Source: JACPNO01 sp963825405
GTDB lineage: Bacteria > Acidobacteriota > Terriglobia > Bryobacterales > Bryobacteraceae
Direction: 5' to 3'
DNA length: 64,000 nucleotides
Assembly: GCA_963825405.1 (NCBI GenBank)
Contig: CAWGTB010000012.1
Location: 168,530-232,529, forward strand
Shown here: in pieces, positions 24,944-34,050 of the stretch
Position numbering within the stretch: position 1 is the stretch's first letter
Layout of the letters: each line of letters opens with the position of its first letter
Position numbers and translations under genes: made by a program
The notes under the pieces: generated by a model
What the model was told of the DNA's origin: nothing
Databases searched by the model: none
The model's input: the letters and a program-made list of their open reading frames with translations, nothing else

Positions 24944-25835
24944 TGCGCTGCCTCCGGCCCGGAAGCAGGCCCGCCTCTGCCAGCACGGTTTCAATGCGCG
25001 CCAGATTCTCGGGTTTGGGCGGTGTCATCGGCAGGCGGTACACCGGATCGAGCAGGCCCATGATCCCCATCGCAGCCTTCACCGGAATGGGATTGGACTC
25101 GATGAAGTTGATTTCCATCAGCGGCAGATATTTCCGCTGGATTTGGCGGGCGCGGACGAAATCGCCATCGAGCGACGCACGCGTCAGCGCGGTCATCTCC
25201 GCTGGAATCTGGTTCGAGACGACGGAAATCACGCCGCGCCCGCCTAGTGCGATGAGCGGCAGCGCGATGGAGTCGTCGCCGCAAAGCACGTCGAAGCTGG
25301 CGGGAACCTGCTGGATCACGGCCGCCATCTGCGCCATATTCCCCGAAGCTTCTTTCACAGCGACGATGTTGGGAATCGCAGCGAGACGGGCCAGCGTCCC
25401 CGGCTCTACATTCACGCCCGTGCGGCCCTGCACGCTGTAGACGATGATCGGCAAGCGCGTCGATTGCGCGATGGCTTTGAAGTGCTGGTAAAGGCCTTCC
25501 TGCGTGGGTTTGTTGTAATACGGCGTGACGGAGAGCAGGCCGTCCACGCCCATCGCCTCCAATTCGTGGGCCAGCTCGATGACCTCGCGCGTATTATAAC
25601 CGCCCGCGCCCGCCACCACCGGCACTTTGCCCTTGGCCTCTTCGAGCGTGATCTCGACAACGCGCAAATGCTCGGCGCGAGTGAGAGTGGGACTCTCGCC
25701 GGTTGTGCCGCAAGGCACCAGAAAGTCGATGCCGGCTTCGATCTGCCGTGTGACCAACTGGCGCAGCGTGGCCTCATCGAGCGATTGATCCTCGCGAAAC
25801 GGTGTGACCAGCGCGGTTCCGCAGCCTGTAAACAT
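24933..25835 (-). CDS. dapA: 4-hydroxy-tetrahydrodipicolinate synthase DapA
   Basis: 300 residues of a TIM-barrel aldolase. The Schiff-base lysine is K161 (IVAVKEASGN), the proton-relay tyrosine is Y133 (IVYSV), and T44-T45 in CGTTGES bind pyruvate. It condenses pyruvate with aspartate semialdehyde, the committed step to diaminopimelate. An AGGAGG ribosome site lies just upstream of the ATG. The gene is 9 bp after dapB and overlaps dapD, so expression depends on the lysine riboswitch at the head of the operon. Confidence 0.96.
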   Translation of the reverse strand: MFTGCGTALVTPFREDQSLDEATLRQLVTRQIEAGIDFLVPCGTTGESPTLTRAEHLRVVEITLEEAKGKVPVVAGAGGYNTREVIELAHELEAMGVDGLLSVTPYYNKPTQEGLYQHFKAIAQSTRLPIIVYSVQGRTGVNVEPGTLARLAAIPNIVAVKEASGNMAQMAAVIQQVPASFDVLCGDDSIALPLIALGGRGVISVVSNQIPAEMTALTRASLDGDFVRARQIQRKYLPLMEINFIESNPIPVKAAMGIMGLLDPVYRLPMTPPKPENLARIETVLAEAGLLPGRRQRIAV

Positions 25836-25844
25836 GTTCCCCTC

Positions 25845-26534
25845 CTATCGAAATAGTATTTCACTAAATTCGTAAAAACCACGTTTGCCGGCGATCCATT
25901 GCGCGGCCTTGAGCGCGCCGCGCGCGAAACCTTCGCGGCTACGCGCAGTGTGGCGCAAGGCGATGGTGTCAGCGGTGGAATCGAATCCCACTTCGTGCGT
26001 GCCCGGATGCGCCCCGGCGCGGTTGGAACTGATGTCGATCGGACGCGCATAGCCGGCTTGCTTCATGGCATCGACGGCCTTAAGTAGCGTGCCGGAAGGC
26101 GCGTCTTTCTTGGTCACGTGGTGAATTTCCCACGCCCACGCGCCGTACTCGGCTTCGTTCGCCAGGAGCCGCGCCGTTTCCGCGGCGACGCGAAAAAATA
26201 CGTTCACGCCAATCGAATAATTCGGGCTCCATACAGCGCCCGTGTCGTGCTTTTCGACCGCCGCTTTCACACGCTCGATGTTGTCGAGCCATCCGGTCGT
26301 CCCGATGACCAGATTGACGCCCAGGGCCGAGAGCCGTTCCACGTTTTCGACCACCGCGCCGGGGATGGAGAAATCCACCGCCGCATCCACGCCGTGAAAA
26401 TTCTCCGCCGTGACGCCTTCGTAGTTCGTGTTGTTGAACTCGTCGAGCTTGAGGCTGACCGTGAATCCGTATGCCGGCGCGAGTTGCTCGATCAACCGCC
26501 CCATTTTTCCGTAACCGACAATCGCGAGGTTCAT
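25845..26534 (-). CDS. dapB: 4-hydroxy-tetrahydrodipicolinate reductase DapB
   Basis: 229 residues. NAD(P)H is bound by VGYGKMG at residues 6-12; the catalytic/substrate motif HHVTKKDAPSGT and the GTTGW loop are intact. It reduces the DapA product to tetrahydrodipicolinate. At about 230 residues it is shorter than the E. coli enzyme (273), lacking part of the N-terminal domain, as in several other phyla. The ATG overlaps the lysC stop (ATGA), so the two are translationally coupled. Confidence 0.95.
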   Translation of the reverse strand: MNLAIVGYGKMGRLIEQLAPAYGFTVSLKLDEFNNTNYEGVTAENFHGVDAAVDFSIPGAVVENVERLSALGVNLVIGTTGWLDNIERVKAAVEKHDTGAVWSPNYSIGVNVFFRVAAETARLLANEAEYGAWAWEIHHVTKKDAPSGTLLKAVDAMKQAGYARPIDISSNRAGAHPGTHEVGFDSTADTIALRHTARSREGFARGALKAAQWIAGKRGFYEFSEILFR

Positions 26535-27919
26535 GCGGCGACTCCATTGGTCTCGAAAACAGCGGGGTCCAGTTCCCGGAAAAATTCTTCGTGCAGCGCG
26601 GCTACGGCGAGTTTCAGGTCTGCTTCCGCCACCACAAAGCTGAGATTGAGCAGCGACGCTCCCTGCGAAATCATGCGCACATTGACGGGCTCGACAGCGC
26701 GGAATACGCGCGCGGCGACGCCCGGCGTAAAGCGAAGATTGTCGCCCACCAGGCACACGATGGCCTGATTCTCTTCGATCGAAACTTCGGAAAACGCACG
26801 CAGCTCGTGGCAAATCGCAGCGAGACGCTCAGGATTATCGATGGTCAGTGAAACGCTCACCTCAGAAGTGGCCACCATATCCACCGGCGTTTCGTGGCGA
26901 TCGAACACTTCGAAAATGCGTTTGAGAAATCCGTGCGCCATCAGCATGCGCGTCGAATGAATGTTAACCAACGCAATCCGCCGCTTGCACGCAATCGACT
27001 TTACCGGATTGGAGCAGGCTACCGCCTCTGCCACAATGCGCGTGCCCGCCACCTGCGGCCGCCGCGAGTTCAGAATCAGCACCGGAATGTTGCGCTCCAT
27101 GGCCGGCACGACGGTCGCCGGATGCAGTACCTTCGCGCCGAAATAAGCCAGCTCGGCAGCCTCGGCGAAGGAAATCGCTTTGACGCGGTGGCCGCCCGGC
27201 AGTATGGTGGGATCGGCGGTGAGCATGCCGTCCACGTCAGTCCAGATTTGTATTTCTTTGGCGCCGATGCCCGCGCCCACAATGGACGCCGTGAAATCCG
27301 AGCCGCCGCGTCCCAAAGTGGTTGTGACGCCGTGAGCGGTCGCCGCGATGAAGCCGCCCATCACTACGATTTTGTCGGCGGCAAGCGGCGGAATAGCATC
27401 GTGCAACTTTGCATACGTTTCCGGATAAAGCGGCGCGGCCTGCGTGTGGCGATCATCGGTGACAATCACGCGGCGTGCATCCACGTGCGCCGTCTCCATG
27501 CCGAAATGGCGAAACGCAAGCGACACGATGTAGCTGGAAAGCCGCTCCCCATAGCTCGAAATAGCGTCAACCGAGCGCGGCGTCAATTCGCCCAGCACAG
27601 CGAGGCCTTTCACCAGCTCAGTCAATTCCTGAAAATGTTCATCGAGCGCGCGGTCGAGCTCAGCACGCTGATCCAGCGGGACAACCTGACGGGCTTCGCG
27701 CGAGTGATAGTCGCGCAGATCGTGAAGCTGCATCAGATATTCCGGACGGCTGCCGCGAATGGCCGCCTCTGCGATAGACAGCAGCCGGTTGGTAGTCTTG
27801 CCCATGGCCGACACCACCACCACCGGATGCAGCTCAGCGCGCGCCCGCACGATGGACGCGACACGCTCGATCGCCGCCGCTGATTCGACGGAAGTTCCGC
27901 CGAACTTCATCACGATCAT
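26531..27919 (-). CDS. lysC: Aspartokinase LysC
   Basis: 462 residues. The kinase signature KFGGTSV is at residues 5-11, with FTASIVGAGIGAKEIQIWTDVDG forming the ATP/aspartate site; two ACT domains follow from about residue 310 (VNIHSTRM and FRAVEPVNVRMISQGAS) and are likely to mediate feedback by lysine or threonine. There is no fused homoserine dehydrogenase. The ATG overlaps the asd stop (TGATG) and its own stop overlaps dapB. It starts the aspartate family pathway, so enzyme feedback and the RNA switch upstream probably act together. Confidence 0.96.
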   Translation of the reverse strand: MIVMKFGGTSVESAAAIERVASIVRARAELHPVVVVSAMGKTTNRLLSIAEAAIRGSRPEYLMQLHDLRDYHSREARQVVPLDQRAELDRALDEHFQELTELVKGLAVLGELTPRSVDAISSYGERLSSYIVSLAFRHFGMETAHVDARRVIVTDDRHTQAAPLYPETYAKLHDAIPPLAADKIVVMGGFIAATAHGVTTTLGRGGSDFTASIVGAGIGAKEIQIWTDVDGMLTADPTILPGGHRVKAISFAEAAELAYFGAKVLHPATVVPAMERNIPVLILNSRRPQVAGTRIVAEAVACSNPVKSIACKRRIALVNIHSTRMLMAHGFLKRIFEVFDRHETPVDMVATSEVSVSLTIDNPERLAAICHELRAFSEVSIEENQAIVCLVGDNLRFTPGVAARVFRAVEPVNVRMISQGASLLNLSFVVAEADLKLAVAALHEEFFRELDPAVFETNGVAA

Positions 27920-28965
27920 CAGTCGAGCATCCCCTCCGAATGCATCAGCTCGGCATTCAGCACGGCCGCGCCCGCCGCGCCGCGAATGGTGTTGTGGGTG
28001 AGGGCGACAAACTTGTAATCGAGCGCGGGACACGGACGCAGTCGCCCCACGAATGCCGCCATGCCACGCTCGCGCTCGGCGTCTTTGCGCGGCTGGGGCC
28101 GATCTTGCTGTGGCATGTAAATTACCGGCGTAGCGGGCGCGCTGGGCAGTTTGCGGTGCTGCGGCACGCTGGTGAAATGATCAAAAGCATTACGCACGTC
28201 TGCGAGCGAAGGCTTGCCCGAAAATTCCACCGACACCGTTACCGTGTGTCCGTCCACCACCGGCACGCGATTGCAGTGCGCGCTCACCCGCGCCGCCAAA
28301 GGATCGATATGATCGCCGCGAAAATCGCCTAGAATTTTCTGCGTCTCCTGTTCCATCTTCTCTTCTTCGCCGCCGATGTACGGGATCACGTTGGCGTTGA
28401 TGTCCATCGAAGGCACGCCAGGATAACCCGCGCCAGAAATCGCCTGCAGCGTCGTCACGATGATCTTGGTAATCCCAAACGCGCGCAATGGAGCGAGGCC
28501 CATGCACAGCGAGATCGTGGCGCAATTCGGATTGGTAACAATCTGTCCTTTCCAACCGCGCGCCCGCTGCTGGCCGGGTACCAGCTTCAGGTGATCGGGA
28601 TTAATCTCGGGAATCAGCAGCGGAACATCGCGCTCCATGCGATGGTTCTTCGAGTTCGACACGACGACATGCCCCGCCTGTGCGAACGCCCGCTCGATGT
28701 CGGTCGCTACCCCGGCATCCATCGCCGAAAACAAAAGCCGCGGAGCGTTGCCGGGTTTCGATTCCTCAACGGTCATGCCGACAATGGCGTCCGGTACCGC
28801 GCCCAGATGCCACGTGCACGCGTCGCTATAGCGTTTGCCCGCCGAGCGGTCGCTCGCCCCCAGCCACGTCAGATCGAACCAGGGGTGCCCCTGCAGAAAT
28901 TTGATAAAGTGCTGGCCCACCATGCCGGTGGCGCCCAAAATACCTACTTCGATTCTTGCTTCCAT
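27919..28965 (-). CDS. asd: Aspartate-semialdehyde dehydrogenase Asd
   Basis: 348 residues. N-terminal NADP-binding GATGMVG (residues 11-17), catalytic cysteine C148 in TNPNCAT, and a late substrate-binding HCNRVPVVDGHTVTVSVEF with catalytic histidine. This is the archaeal/fungal-like long subtype rather than the E. coli one, as common in acidobacteria. It makes aspartate semialdehyde for lysine, threonine and methionine. Its start overlaps the end of the dapE-like gene by 22 bp, and the ribosome site is weak (AGGA about 17 nt upstream), suggesting translational coupling. Confidence 0.95.
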   Translation of the reverse strand: MEARIEVGILGATGMVGQHFIKFLQGHPWFDLTWLGASDRSAGKRYSDACTWHLGAVPDAIVGMTVEESKPGNAPRLLFSAMDAGVATDIERAFAQAGHVVVSNSKNHRMERDVPLLIPEINPDHLKLVPGQQRARGWKGQIVTNPNCATISLCMGLAPLRAFGITKIIVTTLQAISGAGYPGVPSMDINANVIPYIGGEEEKMEQETQKILGDFRGDHIDPLAARVSAHCNRVPVVDGHTVTVSVEFSGKPSLADVRNAFDHFTSVPQHRKLPSAPATPVIYMPQQDRPQPRKDAERERGMAAFVGRLRPCPALDYKFVALTHNTIRGAAGAAVLNAELMHSEGMLD

Positions 28966-29973
28966 AAATGTTTAACCATTTCCTGATAGATTTCGATGGC
29001 CTCGAGAAGCTGCTTCTTGGGAACACGTTCTTCCAGCGTATGCGCCACGTGGATCGTTCCCGGGCCCAGCAGAAACGGCTGGCCCCAGTTGGCGCCGAAC
29101 GCGGGAATGTCGGTGGTGTACGAAACGATGGTGCTCTCGATGCCGTTGAGGCCGTCAATCCGTCCCAGCCGCACCGCCGGAATTTCCAAAACCTCGACCG
29201 CCTCGGCGCTGTCACCCACCGCCTTCACGATCGCCTGCCGCGTGGACATTGCGTCGCCCACCAGCCGAATCATGATCTCGGCTATGGCTTCGTCGGGAAT
29301 AATAGTTGGGCGCGCGCCCGCCGGCTATGGTGCCGATGTTGAGCGTGCTCGGCCCCAAAATTTCGTCGGTGGGCAGCACGACTCTTCGAATCCGGGCGAG
29401 CGCATCCAGTAGTTTTTCAATGGCCGATTCGCCCAGCTCCGGATACGCCGAGTGCGCCATCCGCCCGTGCGCCCGCACTTCATAGCGCAACACGCCCTTG
29501 GATCCCAGCGCCTGCTTGTTTTCGGTCGGCTCGCCGTTGATGAGGAAGCGGCAGCCGCGGCGCTCGCTGGCGGCGTGCTTGGCGCCGGCGCTATTGCGCT
29601 CCTCGCCCACCACAAACAGCAGCCCGAGATTGCGATAGCCCTGCGCCAGCAGCGCTTCGGCGGCCTTCAGCATCGAGGCAATAATGCCCTTGGTGTCGCA
29701 CGCCGCGCGTCCCCAGATGAATTCATCGTCTTCGCGCGAGGGGAAAAAGGGCGGCACGGTATCCATGTGCGTGGACAGTGTGACCACCGGCGCATCGCCG
29801 AATTGCGCGAAGACATTGAAGCGGTGCGGCTCGACTTCGATCCGCTCCACGCGCCCCTGGAATTGCGCGGCCAGCCCGGCCAGATAGTTCTCGAGATACA
29901 GCCCGACCCGTTCTTCATTGCCGGTGATGGATTCGATATCGACCAGCGCGCGCGTCAGTTCAAATACGTTCAT
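28944..29973 (-). CDS. M20 peptidase, probably succinyl-diaminopimelate desuccinylase (DapE-like), frameshifted
   Basis: About 342 residues after correction. Metal ligands of the M20 fold are visible: STHMDTVP (His and Asp), GRAACDTKG (bridging Asp), GEERNSAGA (catalytic and metal Glu). One extra base at 29304 breaks the frame between GGRAPN and IIPDEAIAEIMIRL, a highly conserved junction, so the lesion is easy to place. M20 enzymes include DapE, ArgE and LysK; position directly behind a lysine riboswitch and before asd-lysC-dapBA-dapD argues for the DapE step. ATG has an AAGG-type weak ribosome site. If the frameshift is real, the operon's first gene is broken. Confidence 0.85.
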
Positions 29974-30002
29974 GAATACCTTGGGGGGAGGCGCAGCAGG
30001 AA

Positions 30003-30034
30003 GGAAAAGACGCGGCGATTGCGCGACACGTCTT
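30003..30034 (-). terminator. Terminator hairpin of the lysine riboswitch expression platform
   Basis: On the minus strand AAGACG pairs with CGTCTT, with an inner GCG/CGC stem and CAAT loop, and TTTTCC follows. It lies between the riboswitch aptamer and the dapE-like start, where lysine-bound RNA would be expected to stop transcription. The T run is short, so strength is uncertain. Confidence 0.55.
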
Positions 30035-30061
30035 CGCTCCCGATAGCGCTCCACCCGTTCC

Positions 30062-30235
30062 TTCCGAAACGAATGACAGTGGATGGGTATTAGCCCAGTC
30101 CCCCAACCCGCGCGGGCAGAGCTGCCGCACCGGTTTCGGCGGAAACTACCGGCTCCTTTCGCCGCGCGCCCGAAGCTCCTCGGGACCGCACACCCGGCTA
30201 CTCATCGCCGCCGCGCCTCTACCAGAAATTCCAGC
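30062..30235 (-). ncRNA. Lysine riboswitch (L box) aptamer
   Basis: The minus-strand leader of the dapE-like operon has the conserved L-box blocks in order: GTAGAGGCGCGG, GATGAGTAGCCGG, GGCGAAAGGAGCC, TTTCCGCCGAAA, GGGCTAATACCC and ACTGTCATTC, with P2-P4 stems that pair (for example CCCGAGGAGCTTCGGG). Binding of lysine by this five-helix RNA controls downstream expression, here by a putative terminator some 30 nt further on. The whole lysine pathway gene set follows, which is independent support. Ends are approximate because the P1 strands are not sharply conserved. Confidence 0.88.
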
Positions 30236-30294
30236 ATATCGGTTTGGGGCGGGTGGAGTCAACGCGATCGAGCAAATAGGTGTAGGCTGATTTT

Positions 30295-31607
30295 GTGAGC
30301 AAGGTGAGCAAGGAAGAAGCCGCCGAGCTGCTTTCGATCGACGGCCGCGAAGTCCGCGTCACGCATCCCGACAAGCCGTATTTTTCCAAGCAGACGAAGC
30401 TCTCGAAACTCGACCTCGTGCGCTACTACCTGTCGGTCGCGCCGGGCGCTCTGGCCGGAATCCGCGATCGTCCGATCGTTCTCAAGCGATTCGTGAACGG
30501 CGCCGAGGCGAGGCGTTTTATCAGAAGCGCGCGCCCGCCGAGCGCCCGCCTGGCTGCGAACCGTCACGCTGTCTTTTCCTTCGGGCCGCACCGCGGAAGA
30601 GATCGTGGTCGACGATGCGGCCGGGCTCGCCTGGATCGTCAACCTGGGCTGCATCGAACTGCATCCGCATCCCGTGCGCTCCGGCGATCTCGATCATCCC
30701 GACGAGTTGCGCGTCGATCTCGATCCCGGCCCCGGCGTCGCTTGGGCCGACGTGCGCACGGTCGCGCTCGAGGTGAAGGCGCTGCTCGAAGAGATGGGGC
30801 TTCGCGGCTGGCCCAAGACCAGCGGCTCGCGCGGCATGCACGTGAATGTGCGGATCGAGCCGCGCTGGACATTCAGCGAAGTGCGCCGCGCGGCGATCGC
30901 GCTGTCGCGTGCCGTCGAGCGGCGCGTGCCCGCGCTGGCCAGCTCGAAATGGTGGAAAGAGGAGCGCCACGGCGTGTTCCTCGACTACAACCAGAACGCC
31001 AAGGATCGGACCACCTGCTCCGCGTATTCCGTGCGCCCGCTGCCCGACGCGCGCGTGTCCACGCCGCTTCACTGGCACGAGGTTCCCGACTGCGAGCCCG
31101 CCGACTTCACCGTGCTCACCGTTCCGAAGCGCTTCGCGGAGATCGGCGATCCGCACGCAGGCATGGACGACGCGCCCGGTTCGCTCGAAAAATTGCTCGA
31201 GCTCGCGGCCAAGGACGAAGCCGCGGGTCTCGGCGACGCGCCCTGGCCGCCGCACTTTCGCAAGATGGAAGGCGAAGCGCCGCGCGTGGCTCCGTCGCGC
31301 GCCAAGTCCGCCGCCAAGAAACCGCCGCGCGACGAAGATGCCGCTGATCGTGGTGGCGAACTCTCCGGACAAAGACGCCGCGCTGGCAGGCCTGGAAAGA
31401 TGGAAGAGCAAACATGCCGAGGCTGCCGGACTTCTCGCCGTCGACGACGTGCTGGTCGATTCCATGCGCGGCCGATCATCCACCTGGACGCGCATCCGCG
31501 TGAACCTGCGCCATGTGCCCGAAGCGCTGCGGCCGCCGCAGGAAACGCCCGATCCGGATGACGATCCGACGCGCGAATGGCGCAGCGCAGCGGTTCGAAG
31601 AGCGTAG
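30295..31607 (+). CDS. LigD-type polymerase/primase (NHEJ PolDom), frameshifted
   Basis: About 437 residues when repaired. The N-terminus (VTHPDKPYFSKQTKLSKLDLVRYYLSVA), the catalytic block DLDPGPGVAWADV and GWPKTSGSRGMHVNVRI, and the FLDYNQNAKDRTTCSAYSVRPLPDARVSTP segment are those of LigD polymerase domains that fill gaps during non-homologous end joining. Two -1 shifts (near 30511 and 30548) and one +1 shift (near 31333) separate the three parts. The C-terminus contains a VDSMRGRSSTWTRIRVNLRHVPEALRP segment typical of the stand-alone proteins. GTG is used as start. No Ku gene is present in the window; the ligase is encoded convergently next door. Confidence 0.82.
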
Positions 31608-31611
31608 CGCC

Positions 31612-32700
31612 GCCGCGAAAAAATCGCCATCAACTCCTGCGGCGGAACCACTTCGAGCTGCGCATAGGTGCAGTCGCTCGGCTTCTTGTCCGTGCGCCAT
31701 CTGCGAAAATGCGCCATGTGACGGAAGCGCGTGCCCTGCATGTGCTCGTACGCGACTTCGACCACCAGCTCCGGCCGCAGCGGCTCCCACGACAGATCCT
31801 TGCCCTGGCTCCAGCGGCTCTGGCCGCCCGGCATGCGCTGCCCGGCTTCACCGGCTTCGGTCCATGCTCCGCCCAGCTCTTCCACGGATGATTGGCCAGC
31901 GCGTTCTCGCGATACGGCGCGAGAAATTCCGCCAGCTCCACGCGCTTCTCTTCCGTGAAGCTCGCGCAGACGCCGACGTGCTGCAGCGCGCCCGCATCGT
32001 CGAACAGGCCGAGCAGCAGCGAGCCGACCAGCGTGCGCTCGCCTTTCTTGTGCCAGCGAAAGCCGGCCACCACGCAGTCGCAATCGCGCTCGTGCTTGAC
32101 CTTGAGCATCACGCGCTTGTCGGGCTCGTAGGCGCCCGCAACCGGCTTGGCCATCACGCCGTCGAGACCCGCGCCTTCGAAGCGGCGAAACCAATCCGAC
32201 GCGACGCTCGAATCGCACGTCGCCGGCGTCAGATGGATCGGCGGCGTCGCCGATGCAAGCAGCGATTCCAGCTCGCGGCGCCGGCTCTGGAACGGCTCGC
32301 CGCGCAGATCGCGGTCGCCCTCGCAAAGCAGGTCGAAGAACACGATGGATGCCGGAATTTGCTCCGACAGCAGCTTCACCCGCGACGCCGCCGGATGAAG
32401 GCGGAGCTGCAACGCATCGAAATCGAGCCCATCATCCTTGGCGATGACGATTTCGCCATCGAGCACGCAGCGCGCCGGCAACTGCGCCCGCAGCGGCTCG
32501 AGCAACTCGGGAAAATAGCGATTCAGCGATTTTTCGTCGCGGCTCTGGATCAGGATCTCGTCTCCGTCGCGAAAGATCAGCGCGCGAAATCCGTCCCACT
32601 TCGGTTCGAAAATCCAAGCTCCGTCGGCAGGCAATTCGCCCACTCGCTTGGCGAGCATCGGCAAGACCGGCGGGTTCACAGGAAGGTTCACACCTGTCAT
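31612..32700 (-). CDS. ATP-dependent DNA ligase (LigD ligase-domain type), frameshifted, 3' end uncertain
   Basis: The adenylation motif I is EPKWDGFRALIFRDG with catalytic lysine at about residue 36; LDGEIV (motif III), DGVMAKP (motif IV) and MLKVKHERDCDCVVAGF (motif V) follow, then an OB-fold. One net -1 shift near 31865 separates the body from QRMPGGQSRWSQGKDLSWEPLRPE and the tail CTYAQLEVVPPQELMAIF. No stop appears in any frame right after that tail, so the end is set by homology length. It seals breaks using ATP, with the neighbouring polymerase as likely partner. The start ATG gives MTGVNLPVNPPVLPMLAKR. Confidence 0.8.
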
Positions 32701-32739
32701 GCTATACCGATTTCGATGCGGTGCTAGACTTGTTGGCAA

Positions 32740-34046
32740 ATGAGCAATCGCAGCCGGAGTTTCGCGCGGCTAGCGTTGACCACGGCAGCCGTGCTTGCCG
32801 CCCGGCTCGTGGCCAGCAGGGTAGCGCCTCTCCCACCATCAAAGTGGACGTCCGCCAGGTGCTGGTTCCGGTAGTCGTCACCGACAAAGAAGGGCATCAC
32901 GTCACCGGCCTGAAGCAGACGGATTTCAAAGTCTTCGAAGACGGTATCGAGCAGACGATCACCGCATTCTCCGTGCAGAGTTCGGGAGTGCCGTCGGTGG
33001 AATCCGCCGCGCCGGGCCCGGGCAAGCCTACTCCCGCAACCACTCCTGCCGCACCGAATCCCGCACGCCCCCGGCGCACTTATGTCATCGTCATCGATAC
33101 GATGCACACCGCAATCGCCAACTTTAGCCATGTGCGGGATGCGCTGAAAAAACTGTTCCGCGAAGAGCAGGCCGGTGATTCGCAGTACGTGGTGGTCGCG
33201 ATCGCGAGGACTGTGGAGGCGGTGCAGGACACCACACAAGACCCGGCGGCAGTGTTGAAAGCTATCGAAAGCAAGGATTTCCAGAAGTTACTGAAGGGCA
33301 GTCAGAAGAGCTCGCTCCAAGCCGAGTTGGATCGCTTCCGGCAGTCGCTCGATGAGGCCCGCGAGAAGTGCGACAAGGGCGACCCGGAATGTGGAATGCT
33401 GAGGATTCTCCTTCCCTCACAGGCAAACTCGATAGCAGCATCGGATTTAAACCTGACCACGGACTTCCTACGCAAATTTCGCGTTCTGATCGAACTACTG
33501 ACGCGCACAGCCGGCCGCCGGACCGTCGTGCTGATCTCCGATGGGTTCTCACTGACGCCCGGCAAAGCGGCGCTCGAAATCCTAGCCTCCTATTTCCCCG
33601 AGAATCGCGGCGCCGCGCTCCGCTCAACGGAGAGAATGCGGGATGAATTCGAACCCATCGTCCGCCTCGCCGCCGCAAGTAACATTCCGATCTACACGAT
33701 CGATTCGCGCGGTCTCTACACGATGGAGGATTTCGACGTAACCAAAGCCGGCTCCACCTCCAGGATGGCGCCTGCCGCACAGCTCACCATGAACGACGTC
33801 GCGCTCAACCAGGGCAACACTCTCGCCGAAATGGCCGCCGCCACTGGCGGTACGTTCTTTCACAACAGTAACGATCTCGCCGGCAGCCTCAAACGCGCCT
33901 TCGCCGACGGCCGCGAATATTACACGCTGGCGTATGTCTCGACCAACGCAAATCTGGACGGAAAATTCCGCGCGATTCGGGTCGAGGTGCGCGACCGCAA
34001 AGCCGTAGTCAACGCCAAGCGCGGCTACTGGGCTGTGGGCAACTGA
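32740..34046 (+). CDS. VWFA-related acidobacterial domain protein, copy 1 (frameshifted at signal peptide)
   Basis: About 435 residues. The mature part SPTIKVDVRQVLVPVVVTDKEGHHVTGL and the long VWA-like fold, with RRTYVIVIDTMHT (degenerate metal site) and RRTVVLISDGFSL, are typical of the large secreted family found in acidobacteria. The signal peptide is in another frame (MSNRSRSFARLALTTAAVLAARLV) and is joined if one base is restored near 32808, giving GQQGSASPTIK; copy 2 reads RLLGQQTQPPSPTIK at the same place. TAGACT ends 9 nt before the ATG with no ribosome site. Function is unknown; adhesion or matrix binding is the usual guess. Confidence 0.85.
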
Positions 34047-34050
34047 TCGC

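Noticed and set aside
30521..32326. 601-residue open frame spanning the LigD polymerase and ligase genes on the minus strand
   Set aside because: Only its first part carries the ligase C-terminal tail in the shifted frame; the rest is antisense to the polymerase gene.
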